NCBI GenBank assembly: GCA_903772945.1
Contig: CAICTM010000073.1
Span: 62,001 to 126,000 of the forward strand
Direction: 5' to 3'
DNA length: 64,000 nt
Source of the DNA: Seminavis robusta
Taxonomy: Eukaryota; Bacillariophyta; Bacillariophyceae; Naviculales; Naviculaceae
Under the pieces are notes generated by a model that saw only the letters and a program-made list of their open reading frames with translations, ran no database searches and was not told the origin of the DNA. Shown in pieces: positions 31,150-41,321 of this stretch (the first letter of the stretch is position 1; each line of letters opens with the position of its first letter). The position numbers and the translations under genes were made by a program.

Positions 31150-32118
31150 GCGCAAACAGCAACAGTAATTTGTAGACTGACTGAGTGAGCAATCCTTGCC
31201 CCTTCATTAGATTACAGCAATTTGTAAATAGATATCTTATTCATGGTGACTACCATGCCGCAGAACATCGTCCCGATTCCACTTACATTGATGCCTTGAC
31301 AAGGGGATCCAATAAGCTATCCGATGGTGGTCTTGTGGTGGGCCGGTCAGCTCCTGCTCAGTGGTACCGTAGTCTAGCTGGAAGCACTGGAGAAGGAAGG
31401 ACACCAGTCTTTAGGAAGTGGCCTGCTAGCTAGCGCTGTGGAACCCGATGCATCTATTTATTTATTTGCCCTTGAGCCTCCTATGTCCACAAGCGTATAA
31501 GACTTAAAATAGGGTTTACTCTGCCAGAGAACAGAGGACACAATCACGTGAGTAATCGAGAGCAGAGAAGAGGACCAGGAAAGTGTGCAAAAGCTGAATT
31601 TGGCGATGTTGACATCATTTTTGTGTTTAATTCTTCAAGTCACTGTTGAACAAACCCGAAAACTGTTGAATAGAGGTTCAACAACTGTTGAAAAAAGTGT
31701 TGAATGGGGCTCAACAACTGTTGAATAGGTGTTGAATAAAGTGTTGAATGTGTTGTGGTGTACTAGTCTTTCAATGAGGGACTGTTGAACCAGGTGTTGA
31801 ATTACTGTTGAATAGACTGTTGAATCCATTCAACACCTGTTGAATAATGTTCAACACTTTATTCAACACATTATTCAACACTTTTTTCAACAGTTCAACA
31901 GTGTTGAATAATACACCTGGAAGTTAACTCAATCGTCCCCAAATTCAACTTTTGCCACACTTTCCAGCAGCGCTGTGTTACCGATTCTATTACATGTAGT
32001 CTACTAGCTAGCTACTAGTCGTTGTTTGAGCAGCAGAGCGAACAGAAGAACAACAACAGTGAAGAGGCTGCGATACAGTAGTACTGGTACCAACAAGTTC
32101 AGCAAGACACTATCGACG
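31150..32118. other. Intergenic with embedded MITE-like element
   Basis: Separates the two CRAL-TRIO paralogues. Most of 31579-31964 is the TGTTGAA-rich element listed separately. The rest shows no gene; 31980-32020 contains CTAGCTAG palindromes. Confidence 0.5.
31579..31964. mobile_element. MITE-like element packed with TGTTGAA/TTCAACA words
   Basis: The left end GAAAGTGTGCAAAAGCTGAATTTGG is matched in inverse orientation at the right end (31938-31964) with about two differences. The trinucleotide CAG sits outside both ends (31576-31578 and 31965-31967), a possible 3-bp target-site duplication. Between about 31642 and 31910 the heptamer TGTTGAA occurs about 13 times and its complement TTCAACA about 7 times, with 2-20 bp spacers; forward copies dominate the left and inverse copies the right. 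There is no ORF. The whole piece could form a strong cruciform. Confidence 0.7.
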
Positions 32119-33036
32119 ATGATGGAACCCTTGGCTGCAGCTGAAGAGGTGGAGGTGGAGGAGGAAGCCGCAGCGGACGCTGGTGAAGGAAATGAGGAGG
32201 AGGAGAGGGGTGAAAGGGATGTTGTCCGTTTGGAATGGCCCGAGGAGCCATTGAGTCAATATGACTCCAGGCGGATGGAGTTGACGCGAGATGAATACCA
32301 ATGGGCTGTGTCTCTGAAAGAAGCTGTCCAGAGTGATCCAGAGCTGGATGTGATATCGGATTTCATGCTGACCCAAATTGCGGTTGTAGAAGAGGGAAAC
32401 ATGGAATCTGCCATGGACCGGGTCTACAAACTTCAGCATTACCGGCAAGAGTATGACGTACTGGACAGCTTCTCTGAGTCAAAGAGAAGGTTGCGCGAAC
32501 TTATGAAACTCATGCCAGGACACATTCTCTATTTGGGCTTCAGTCCACAAGACAGCAACTACATGCTGGCTCTGGACTTTACCAAAGTGAAGGCCAGTGC
32601 ATTCACAAGTATCGACGCAACAAAGTCATACTTTGCAGGGCTTTATTATCTGCATCACACCATCAATCCTGATATGGCAGCTGTGAGACATGGTGCAATC
32701 TTCCTCACTGAATGGGAAGGTTATGCCTGGAAGAGACCTCAATTGATTGATCTCAAAATCATGAAAAGGTGTGCAATGGAAGTAAGGAACTACCCATTCT
32801 CGCTGCATGTTTGCAAATTGTACCACAGTGGTGTTCTGGTCAATACAATGGTATCCGCTGTCCGGCGGTGTTGTCCTCCTTTGAAAAAAGTTGAAATGGG
32901 ATGTGATGACTTTGGTGATAGGCTGGATAAGATATTCATGGTGCCGAATGAAGAAGAGGCGACAGAAAGATGCTATCAACTGATGGTACAGTCCCTCCAC
33001 AGAAGATACGAAAATGAGCGGACCTTTAGACTTTGA
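32119..33036 (+). CDS. CRAL-TRIO (Sec14-like) lipid-binding protein
   Basis: A single-exon 305-residue protein from the first in-frame ATG at 32119 (MMEPLAAAEEVE). The N-terminal 40 residues are acidic. A helical region (RDEYQWAVSLKEAV to MDRVYKLQHYRQEYDVLD) resembles the CRAL-TRIO N-terminal helices. The lipid-binding domain follows at about residues 170-300: HGAIFLTEWEGYAW, then NYPFSLHVCKLYHSGVLVNTMVSAV, then KKVEMGCDDFGDRLDKIF. The family binds and transfers small hydrophobic ligands such as phosphoinositides or tocopherol between membranes; the ligand here is unknown. It is a tandem paralogue of the broken copy 1 kb upstream on the same strand, separated from it by the TGTTGAA element. 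It is not fused to any other domain. Confidence 0.75.
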   Translation: MMEPLAAAEEVEVEEEAAADAGEGNEEEERGERDVVRLEWPEEPLSQYDSRRMELTRDEYQWAVSLKEAVQSDPELDVISDFMLTQIAVVEEGNMESAMDRVYKLQHYRQEYDVLDSFSESKRRLRELMKLMPGHILYLGFSPQDSNYMLALDFTKVKASAFTSIDATKSYFAGLYYLHHTINPDMAAVRHGAIFLTEWEGYAWKRPQLIDLKIMKRCAMEVRNYPFSLHVCKLYHSGVLVNTMVSAVRRCCPPLKKVEMGCDDFGDRLDKIFMVPNEEEATERCYQLMVQSLHRRYENERTFRL

Positions 33037-33579
33037 AACTGAAAGAGTAGTTCAAAGCTTCTTCCATTTCAAAAGATTCGTTTCAGCGATCTTGGATGTT
33101 CAGTTTCTGTTGTAGCGTTGCTAACAGTTTCAAAGTTCCAAATCGAACCAGTGGATGTAGTTTGTGAATTCCCTCTTCTCGTTTTTTGCCCCACACGAAA
33201 CTTGTCGGGGCAGACGGTCGCAGCCGTGTTGGCGTGCTGCGGGTGCTGTCATTGACCATTGCTCGGTTGCGCTATCATGCACTGCTTTGCTGGGATTGTG
33301 CAAGCCCTTGCAATGAATCGAATCGTCCAAACACAGCCCCAGCACAAGGTGCACGCTAAAGGACGCAAACCAATTTGTCTTCGTGGTTTCCGAATTGAAT
33401 ATCTATTTCGTTCGAAGCCCACGAAAAGCTGACTTGTAGTAGAATCATGATGGTTAAGCGTTTCTATTTACAATTGCTGTTGTAACCATTCTTGTGTTGC
33501 TGTTCGTTCCAACATCGCTCCATTCAGATATGCATCATGCATTCCAGTACCTCGCAAGTAGAGCATGCTGAAAGCTTGC
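33037..33579. other. Convergent intergenic region
   Basis: About 540 bp between the CRAL-TRIO gene (+) and the LHC gene (-). No gene or repeat was recognised. Confidence 0.5.
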
Positions 33580-34880
33580 TTACTGCTTGAAATCCTTCAT
33601 TATTTGCTCAGTGTATTCCTCGTTCACTTGTTCATACTTCTCCTTGGCAAGTTCAAAGCCCTTTCCAGCCAAGTCAGCGATCTTGTCGCCAACAACTCCA
33701 AGAGACTCGGTCAATCCCTTGTTGGCTTCTTGCATGTTTGCCATTTCGCGGTTGAAGTTCTCAATTCGGGCCTCTCCCTCACTGCTGACTTTGAGTTTCA
33801 AGTATCTGTCGCTGACCTCTTCCTCAACTTCGTAAAGGTTGGTGGCCACCACGTAGGCAGCTCCCAAAGCGGGAAGGAGCAGGTTTGGTGTGAAGAACAT
33901 GCTGAAACTCTCGGTGACGGCATGTCCAGTCAATGCCTCCCATGCAGCCATGCCGGTGATTCCCAGCATTGCACTGCGTCCGTGGCTGACTTCAACATCC
34001 CGCATTCCCTTGCGACCGACGGCACTGTCTCCAAGAGACATGTACAAGTCAAGAGGGTCAAAGTTGTAGTCTCCAGCGACACCTCGTTCCCAGACCAATT
34101 CCATGTCATCCTTATGGATTCTTCCCAGACGGGTGTTGTCGACTCGTCGAAGAGACGTTTTGAATTCGAACAAACCAGCAGCGGCAAAGAAAAGTGCGGT
34201 TGCCACGAATGTAACGGGGTTGAATCCATTCAAGACGGAAGGAGCGCAGCCATTTTCCTGAAGCATCCAGTCAGGAGCTACAAGCTCAGACAAGGGAAAT
34301 CCAGCGGCAGCCAACATGGCCAAACGTCCGTGACGGAGCTCGCTTTCTTGCATGACGTACAAGTCGAATCCAGTTCCTGGTTCGGTCAAACCAAGAGGAT
34401 CAAAGCCAAAGTCACCAGCGTGACTTCCATCCAATTGAGTGGGGCGCTTCAAGAAGGGGAGAGCAATGGATTCATCCTTGTCATCGTATCGGCCACTGGT
34501 ACGTAGAGGGGGAAATTTCGGATCAAAGGGCAGTAGTGAAAAAAAAACAAGAATTCGTGAATTGAAGCAGAATGGCAAGTGAGAAAAACAAAAACAGGCT
34601 CGCAGGATTCCAAAAAACCAAAATTGTGATGGCAGCAAACTCACGGTTGAACACGCTTGACAGGATTTTGCTTCCATGCTGGCACAGCATCCTCGGCTTC
34701 CATCAAGGCCTCAAGAACTTCAGTGTTCTCGGCAATGGCAGGAGTAGGTTCCTTGAATTGGACCTGATCCATAGTGGCGGCCTTCATGGCAGTGGTCGAA
34801 GAGCGGGGAGCAGATGTGGAGAAGGCAGAGACCGAACCCACAAGGGCCAGGGCAGCAACGGTGTTGGTAAGGAACTTCAT
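33580..34880 (-). CDS. LHC-superfamily chlorophyll-binding protein with C-terminal extension
   Basis: Exon 1 is 34880-34645 and exon 2 is 34495-33580 on the minus strand, with a 149-bp intron (GTGAGT donor, ACCAG acceptor); the protein has 383 residues. The start is a signal peptide plus SVSAFSTSAP, the diatom plastid cleavage motif, so it should reach the thylakoids. Domain order: GDFGFDPLGL, helix 1 with the chlorophyll-binding ESELRHGRLAMLAAAG, a middle span (TFVATALFFAAAGLFEF), a second GDYNFDPLDLY, helix 3 with DVEVSHGRSAMLGITG, then another hydrophobic span. About 80 C-terminal residues form a charged coiled-coil-like tail (LKLKVSSEGEARIENF to KYEQVNEEYTEQIMKDF). Typical FCPs are near 200 residues, so this is a long, atypical member, perhaps a RedCAP-like or photoprotective form (uncertain). 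Confidence 0.88.
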
Positions 34881-37800
34881 TGTTCAGATATAGTATTGGC
34901 TTAGCAGGCTGGATAGATATTATGAAAAAGTGAAATGAGAATTGTGAGAAATCTTTCAAGTCTGGAGCAAAGATCTATTGAACTTGAAAGGATTCGCTTT
35001 TTACATTAAAGAGGGGAAAGGGAGGCACGGTAGAGCTCTTTCAGTTTGGTTATAGTTGTGATCTTAGGTGGCTCCAAATCCACGTATTTTGGTTGCAAAG
35101 AGGTTTTGCTGCTGCGATTGTTGGTGCTGTAGACGAAAGAGATGCGTGGTGGTGGTGTGTGTCTTTGTGATGGCTGATGATGGAGAAAGAAAGAGTTCCA
35201 GTCATCCATCAACAACGCATCAGTCTTTTGCATTCTATTTCCTGGAGTGAGCAGTCGGATGGAATGGGGCTCATTCATTGGATACGCAAGTTGAACCTTT
35301 CCTACGGCGCGCTACGGGTTCTACGCAAATCAACAACGTCACAATGGTGGCAACTGACGTACCTTCTGCCTAAACCCCAACCCTACTGGATCTCATTTCT
35401 AATACCTGTAGAATGCAATCGACCCAAGCACCGGCAGCAGTGGCTCAACGTGGGGCAATGCTCCGTTCCGTGCCATCCTCATCGCAGAGTCAGAATGGCC
35501 AACGCATTGCTTTCTTGCCATGAGCAAAATAGGGTATCATCTTGTAAAGTACCTTCAAGTTGCAAAGCTCGGCGTCTCGGGATGAATGAGGTATACATGT
35601 GTTGTGATGCGCAAAGTCGAATGGATTGCATCATTCTGATGAATATAGAGCTAAAGTCAGCATGTTGTCCACCACCACAAAACTACATTGATTGAGCTTG
35701 CAGTTTTTTTGTTCTTTTTTAAAGCGGCAACGGCGTCGTCCCACCAAGTCCCAGTTGGCCGTTCTATGATTTTCTCGCAAGGGTGGGGTTGATCTTCCCA
35801 AAGACCGCCCGTCACGAGAAAGGAGGAACCGAACATGGCCATGAGCAACGATTATTTGTGTTTGGAACAATTCATTGGGTGGAAGCCAAACACACAGAAT
35901 TTGTTATTTCCCGAAGCTCACCACGAAGAGGACTTGTGTGAAGTTTGGATCGACGGTCTGTTGTTTTCTCAACGGAATGCAAGTTGCTTATCAGCCCTTA
36001 ATCCTTGAAGGTTTTGCTGGGGGAGATCACTAGCAAGCTCATGGCATCTGCGGCTAATGGTGGCATTATGTGTCTGTCTTTGCTCCAGGACACCGCACCA
36101 TACTGAACGCTACACGGAGAGGGGATTATTTGAATGCCCCTGCAAATACATGCAACAATCAACCATACCTTCAGCCACTAGGCTAAGCACGTTCAAGCAG
36201 GCTGATTTGTGGAACAGACATGTACAAGAGGACGCCATACATGATTTTGCCCTCCTATCCCGTAAATCAATTTACGAAAGGGTGATGGATTGATCTGAAA
36301 AACAACACAACTTGAAACTTCCTGGCTGTCGATGAAATTTGCCCACCAAGAACATCATCTTGCCTGTTGAATTGACCCTTTCAAGTTTCTGCCAGTGTCG
36401 TTGAGTGATTTGACTGGATTTTGAAGTCGCAACTGAAGTCAAGAAGGTCCAAGCTTGCGATCGTCGCCATTTCCATATGTGGCAGTGCACGGCCATCTTC
36501 AGGAACCGAGATCATGACGTTGGACAGGCCAAGTGGGGAGACTGGAAAGCGGAAACTGGTTCATCCATGCGCCGTGCTGCATGTTGCAAATCTTGGCATG
36601 CGGAGGCATCAGACAGCACTTGACTCAGACCGTCTGTACACCATTTGGAATGAAATCCCTTGGACGTGCATTGTATCGGGTTCATCGCAATAGAGCGGGC
36701 ACTTTTGTCCATAATTAGATTTCAGGTCAACCCAAACCATCGCTCCCAGCGAAGCATGGACGCTCTGAGCGGTGCTTCCTTGCCAAATCGCTCCATCAAA
36801 GAAGAAGGGCCAGCCAGCCAGTCAGCCAGCCAGCCGAGCGAGGACACGTGAAGGTTTGCTTACTACGAGGACGCGAAAGGGCCGGTCAGCAGCAGACGGT
36901 GGGCAATCGCATTTTCAACTCGAAGAGGGACCAGGGGGCGAAACCTACTACTGAAAACAACCTTCACACCTCCGCGCCAACCTGCCTGAAGACAAACATT
37001 TGTTTTACTTGGAAGGGCAGGTGGCTAATAAGTGTTTCTAGTGGTTGCATGCACTTGCAGGCGAGCGACGATTAACTAAAGGGTTTGGATGTTTGGATAG
37101 TTGCTGGAGCAGCCAGCCAGTTCGTTTCAAGATGAATTCGAGGATGCCTTCCACGAGGACGACGTCTTGAAGGATCAAGGAGCTGCATCTATTCCAAGTT
37201 CAGCCCTCCGGCCAGCACTCAGCCCACAACTACCAGTGCAGGAAGCGGTAGAGCAATTGTAGTTGGAAGCATGGTCCCGTCAACACAAGATCAACGTAAG
37301 AGAAGCAATCAAGTTGGAAAGTTCGGCACAAGATGCAAAGTGATGGAAGATGGAAGCATTCTATATCAGCCAGCTGCCACCAGTTTTTAAGCTAGTTTGA
37401 ATGGATTTCTGGCGTGAACTCTTCGTGCATGCGGCTTATGGCTCCAAGCAAGATAGTGGTCAAATAATAAACGAACCTACCCACTCTTGCCCAGCAGCTC
37501 TACCGGTACCAGATTGTAGATTGTGGCAACTACTATCGACTATCGACGAGCTGACTGGGCTCTACTAGCTAGTACGAGTAGTATGTATTCTAGCCTTCGA
37601 GGAGCTGGCTACATGCTACTAGTACAGTACTGGGCTACCGGTAGCTTGGTAGATAGACACCAACGACCAACAGACGCCACAAGCTGCTGGTCAAACGCGG
37701 CGAACAACCCTTATCTCGTTTTTTGTTCAAAATGCGGTGCAAAGGAGCAGCCGTACCGATGCAACTGCAAGTTCATATTCAATCGGCTCTTATATCCGAA

Positions 37801-40463
37801 CGACATAATGCTTGAATCACTGGTGAGTATTAATCAGTACTTTTTAGCTTCTTTTTCCATCCGGCACTTACTTGAAACTTCCAGCAATGACCAAGAGGCC
37901 GAGAGGCAAATTCTGCGGGATCTTGCTGAATTAGGTTAAATTCTGGGAGCAGTCCGATGCGTTCCTTGCCGGCTGGAGGACAGCATCGATCCACCGGTAG
38001 GCATGCTTACATGTACCGTTAGAGAGCTATGTAGAGTGTTGAGTGGCAACTCTTTTAAAAAAGGATAGCAAAAAAGGATACCCTTCAATGTGCTTGGTTC
38101 TCTTGGCTCTTGGGGCTTCTCAACTCAAAGCTCAAAACTCAAAGGAATGGTCAACGCGCGGTGAAAGAAGTTTGCCTCTCTCCATACTGGACCAGACTGC
38201 GCATGGGGCCGACAAAAGAGAAACCAGTACCGGTACCAGGATCAACGAATGCAGCAGCGGCAAGCGACAAGCGGCATGACACTCACCACTCACCCGAATA
38301 CAGTCGTACTCTATTTTAATTAAAATAGTAAAGTAGAGCACCTGGAGGTGTCACCTGTCACTGTATTTCCAATTGTTCCACAACATGACGCACCCACTGC
38401 TACTTAATGCTGCTTTCTCCTACACTTTTCTCTGACGTAGCATTGAGTCCAAGCACGTGTGCGAATAACTCCAAGGCATTTTCATGATTCGATTCGGTTC
38501 GATTGAGATTCAATTCGGAGTTGAATTTTACCAGGAGATGTTGCACGTTCGCTTGAAAAACAAATTCACCGGTACCATACTGGTCTACTAGCTACCGGTA
38601 CCAGGTATGGCTAGTACAGTGTAGTACTAGTATGCTGGCAAAACAATAACAACTCAGAGAGAGGAGCCGAAGTTCCACCGTCCTATTGAGCATTTGTGAA
38701 ATCTTCTCTGAGAACTACGACTGTACCAAAGCAGTGCCCAGAACCATCGTGCAGATGAGAGGTATTGATGCGACCCACTGGCCAGCTACCCGATCCACAC
38801 TGGCTAGCTAGGAAAAACGAAGAACCTGTGTCGCTGGCTGGGAGCGACCGGCGATGTTGGCAACTTCAGCATTGTGCATCTGGCTCAACGATCGATCATG
38901 CTGAGTCAGCGCAAGTCTTGGTCCAACTTCCAGACCGAGCAATAGCACTTAGCCATGCATGGGAGCTGCCATGGGCTAGCTTCTTTCAGTCAGCCCTGGA
39001 CCTTCTCCCCAGAACAACCAACTCCACGAGGCAAGGGCAATGGCTACCAGTCTACCAGTCTTCGCCGAGTATGATTGAATACTGCAAGCAATTCTCTCAA
39101 CAAGAAGACAGGAGTTAACGCATCACAGAACAAAACCAACACGTGTTGGCCGTCTGTAATATTCCGCGGTCGAGTCAGTAAGCCCTGAAGAAGCCTCTGT
39201 CTCACCCCAGCCGTTTGCGTAAGCTATCAATGAGCAAAATGACGGTACTGCCCAGTCAATATCACCTGAAGGAGGTTGGACGGTTGTATCAGTTCTTCTT
39301 CTGGATGCACGAGCTGCTGGGGGTCGAGAAGACTGGCTACTCTAAGGATCGATGACGACTGTGATTCATGGTGGGCGTTAGTTAGGTGGGTTGCAAGTGC
39401 ATTGGAGAGGTTAGGTGGCGATCCTCCTCGGTTGCCGAATGCGCTTCACTGGGGCAAAGAAAGCCAGTAGCCAGGGCGAAGTTAACTTGCTGTACTATTA
39501 ATAGCTAGCTCTAGCTCCCCCGAGCTCTGGCTAGCTAGGCCAGAGGAGAAAATAATTTTAGGAGACAACTCAGACACTTTCTGGCCTCGTGCGTATTGAT
39601 CGGTGATGATGCGTTGCATTCGAGGCATATTACTGGTAGACGCACGAGGAGGAATCAAGCAATTCATGATGAGTTGACGACGGTGCATCTACAACATGCG
39701 ACAGTCATCCAGCTACTAGCTAGGTCTGCTGACCACCGGTGGCTAGCTAGCTTGATGATGCTACTACATGTAGATGGAAAGAAGCGAACCTTACTGGATA
39801 GTAAGTAGTGCAACGTTTCGCTACATCATCCTTCGGGGTGATGACGCTCCCCTGGACCGCAGCACGTACCGTAGGGCTCCCTTGTAGCTAAAATGCTACA
39901 GGGGCTCACGAAGGGTCCCAATGAGAACAACAGGGGTCGCCTCTCTTCTCGTTGAGATACCTTTTAGCTTTTAGATTTGGAGAGGGGAACTTGGATAGTA
40001 GTACCCGTGTTGATTTTGCAATGTGTTTGTGGCTTCGTTTTATAGGTACCGTAACTCGTAACTCGTAGTAGTTCGTATCCGTAGTAGACTTCCAAAGGCT
40101 AGCTAGCCAGCTAGGCACCACCTCGTCCATGCCTGCAATGCGATGGAGTGTACTGACAAAAATAAATGATGAGAAGAGACTAGTAGAAGCTAGCTTGCTA
40201 AGCTAGAGCAAGTATAGGTAGATAGCTAGAAGACTTTTGTGGAATAATTGTGATGTACTAAATTGGGTTTACAGGTGTTGTAGTTGTAGTAATGATGCAT
40301 GCATGTATGTAGAAGAAGAGTGGTGAGACGACTCTTTGGGGAGGAGGGAGACAGGAACGACCGGCAAGTGTGTGTATGTCTTGCAAAGAGGTTCCAGAAG
40401 AAGGATCAATATGAGTCTAAAAAGAAAAGAGCGGAATCCAAATCTCGTGTGTGTGTGCTCGTT
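34881..40463. other. Gene-poor region, 5.6 kb
   Basis: No gene is supported. The longest frame (37523-37939) contains CSKCGAKEQPYRCNCKF, which looks like a short metal-binding pattern, but the surroundings are not protein-like. A CCAG run lies at 36811-36838, and an AT palindrome around TTTTAATTAAAATAG near 38315. CTAGCTAG and ACCGGTA palindromes are dense at 37500-37660, 38570-38640, 39480-39760 and 40090-40230. No tRNA, rRNA or clear transposon was seen. Confidence 0.4.
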
Positions 40464-41321
40464 TTAGGCCGCCGGCGCAATGGCAAAGTCGTGCACTGGC
40501 GCCGTGACAAACAGACTGAGGTAGAAGAAGAAGTGATCTTCTTCGACGCAGGGCACGACGGTACCGACGGAGGAGACAATTTCCTTGAGGCATTCCAAGC
40601 AATTGCGTGTTTGTTCCACATGCAAGTGTCTGGAATGAATGTTAGCCATGTTGTTAAAGATGGCACAGAGTAGAATCACCAAATTTTGGCATTCTTCTCC
40701 TTCTTCGTCTTCTCCTCGTCGGATACTGGACTCGACGAGACTGAGGGCCATTTGGTAGAGGTTAATGGCCACTCGGAAATCTTCGGTCGAGACTCCCTTG
40801 TAGATACCCGTGAGGTGATGAGAGAGAGCCAAGTTATAGAGCATGACGCCCAAGGTAACGTTTTGGCAGTGAGCGTCTGTCATCCAGGTCTCGTCGTTGG
40901 GATCCACACTGTCGCTGCCCAGTACAAACGCGCGGTCAAAGAGAGGACAGTGCGCACTGAGGTCATCTCCAGGAGCCAAGAGCTGCTGATGAGTGAATAG
41001 AGGAACACTAAAGAGAGAGAGCAAGGGCAAACGGGGGGTATCTTCCTCCATGGCGTCCGCAGCCTTGGCAGCAGTGCTTGGCTGCTGCTGTTCCACGGGG
41101 GCAGGAACAGCAGGGGCTTCTGGTTGCTGATGGTTCATGAGGCGCGTGCGGGTGTGGACGAGGGTATCCCTCAGACCAGCCATGCACTCTTGGACGCGTC
41201 CTTCCTTGAGGCAGACAATGGCTCGGGTGTTCATGTCAAACACAGACAGAGGAGGTGCTGGACCAGCCACGGGGGTAGCAGCAGGCACAGTGGCAGCATT
41301 CTGGAAGAGAACAGAGGTCAT
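40464..41321 (-). CDS. TPR-like helical repeat protein, unknown (285 aa)
   Basis: A single-exon ORF. The N-terminus is Ala/Pro-rich with a short helix pair (NTRAIVCLKEGRVQECMAGL), then a disordered Gln/Pro/Ala linker (residues 65-95). The C-terminal half holds helical pairs with TPR-type spacing: LGVMLYNLALSHHLTG with FRVAINLYQMALSLVES, then VILLCAIFNNMANIHSRH with QTRNCLECLKEIV. Such folds usually bind partner proteins. I believe similar proteins are common and lineage-specific in diatoms, but I cannot assign a function. The frame is intact, ends AIAPAA, and is flanked by long non-coding stretches on both sides. Confidence 0.7.
   Translation of the reverse strand: MTSVLFQNAATVPAATPVAGPAPPLSVFDMNTRAIVCLKEGRVQECMAGLRDTLVHTRTRLMNHQQPEAPAVPAPVEQQQPSTAAKAADAMEEDTPRLPLLSLFSVPLFTHQQLLAPGDDLSAHCPLFDRAFVLGSDSVDPNDETWMTDAHCQNVTLGVMLYNLALSHHLTGIYKGVSTEDFRVAINLYQMALSLVESSIRRGEDEEGEECQNLVILLCAIFNNMANIHSRHLHVEQTRNCLECLKEIVSSVGTVVPCVEEDHFFFYLSLFVTAPVHDFAIAPAA

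Noticed and set aside
31640-31910. CRISPR array made of TGTTGAA repeats
   Set aside because: The repeat is 7 bp, occurs in both orientations, the spacers are 2-20 bp and irregular, and the genome is eukaryotic.
37523-37939. A 138-codon frame with CSKCGAKEQPYRCNC as a zinc-finger gene
   Set aside because: Only a short Cys pattern in otherwise unconvincing sequence rich in the genome's intergenic palindromes.
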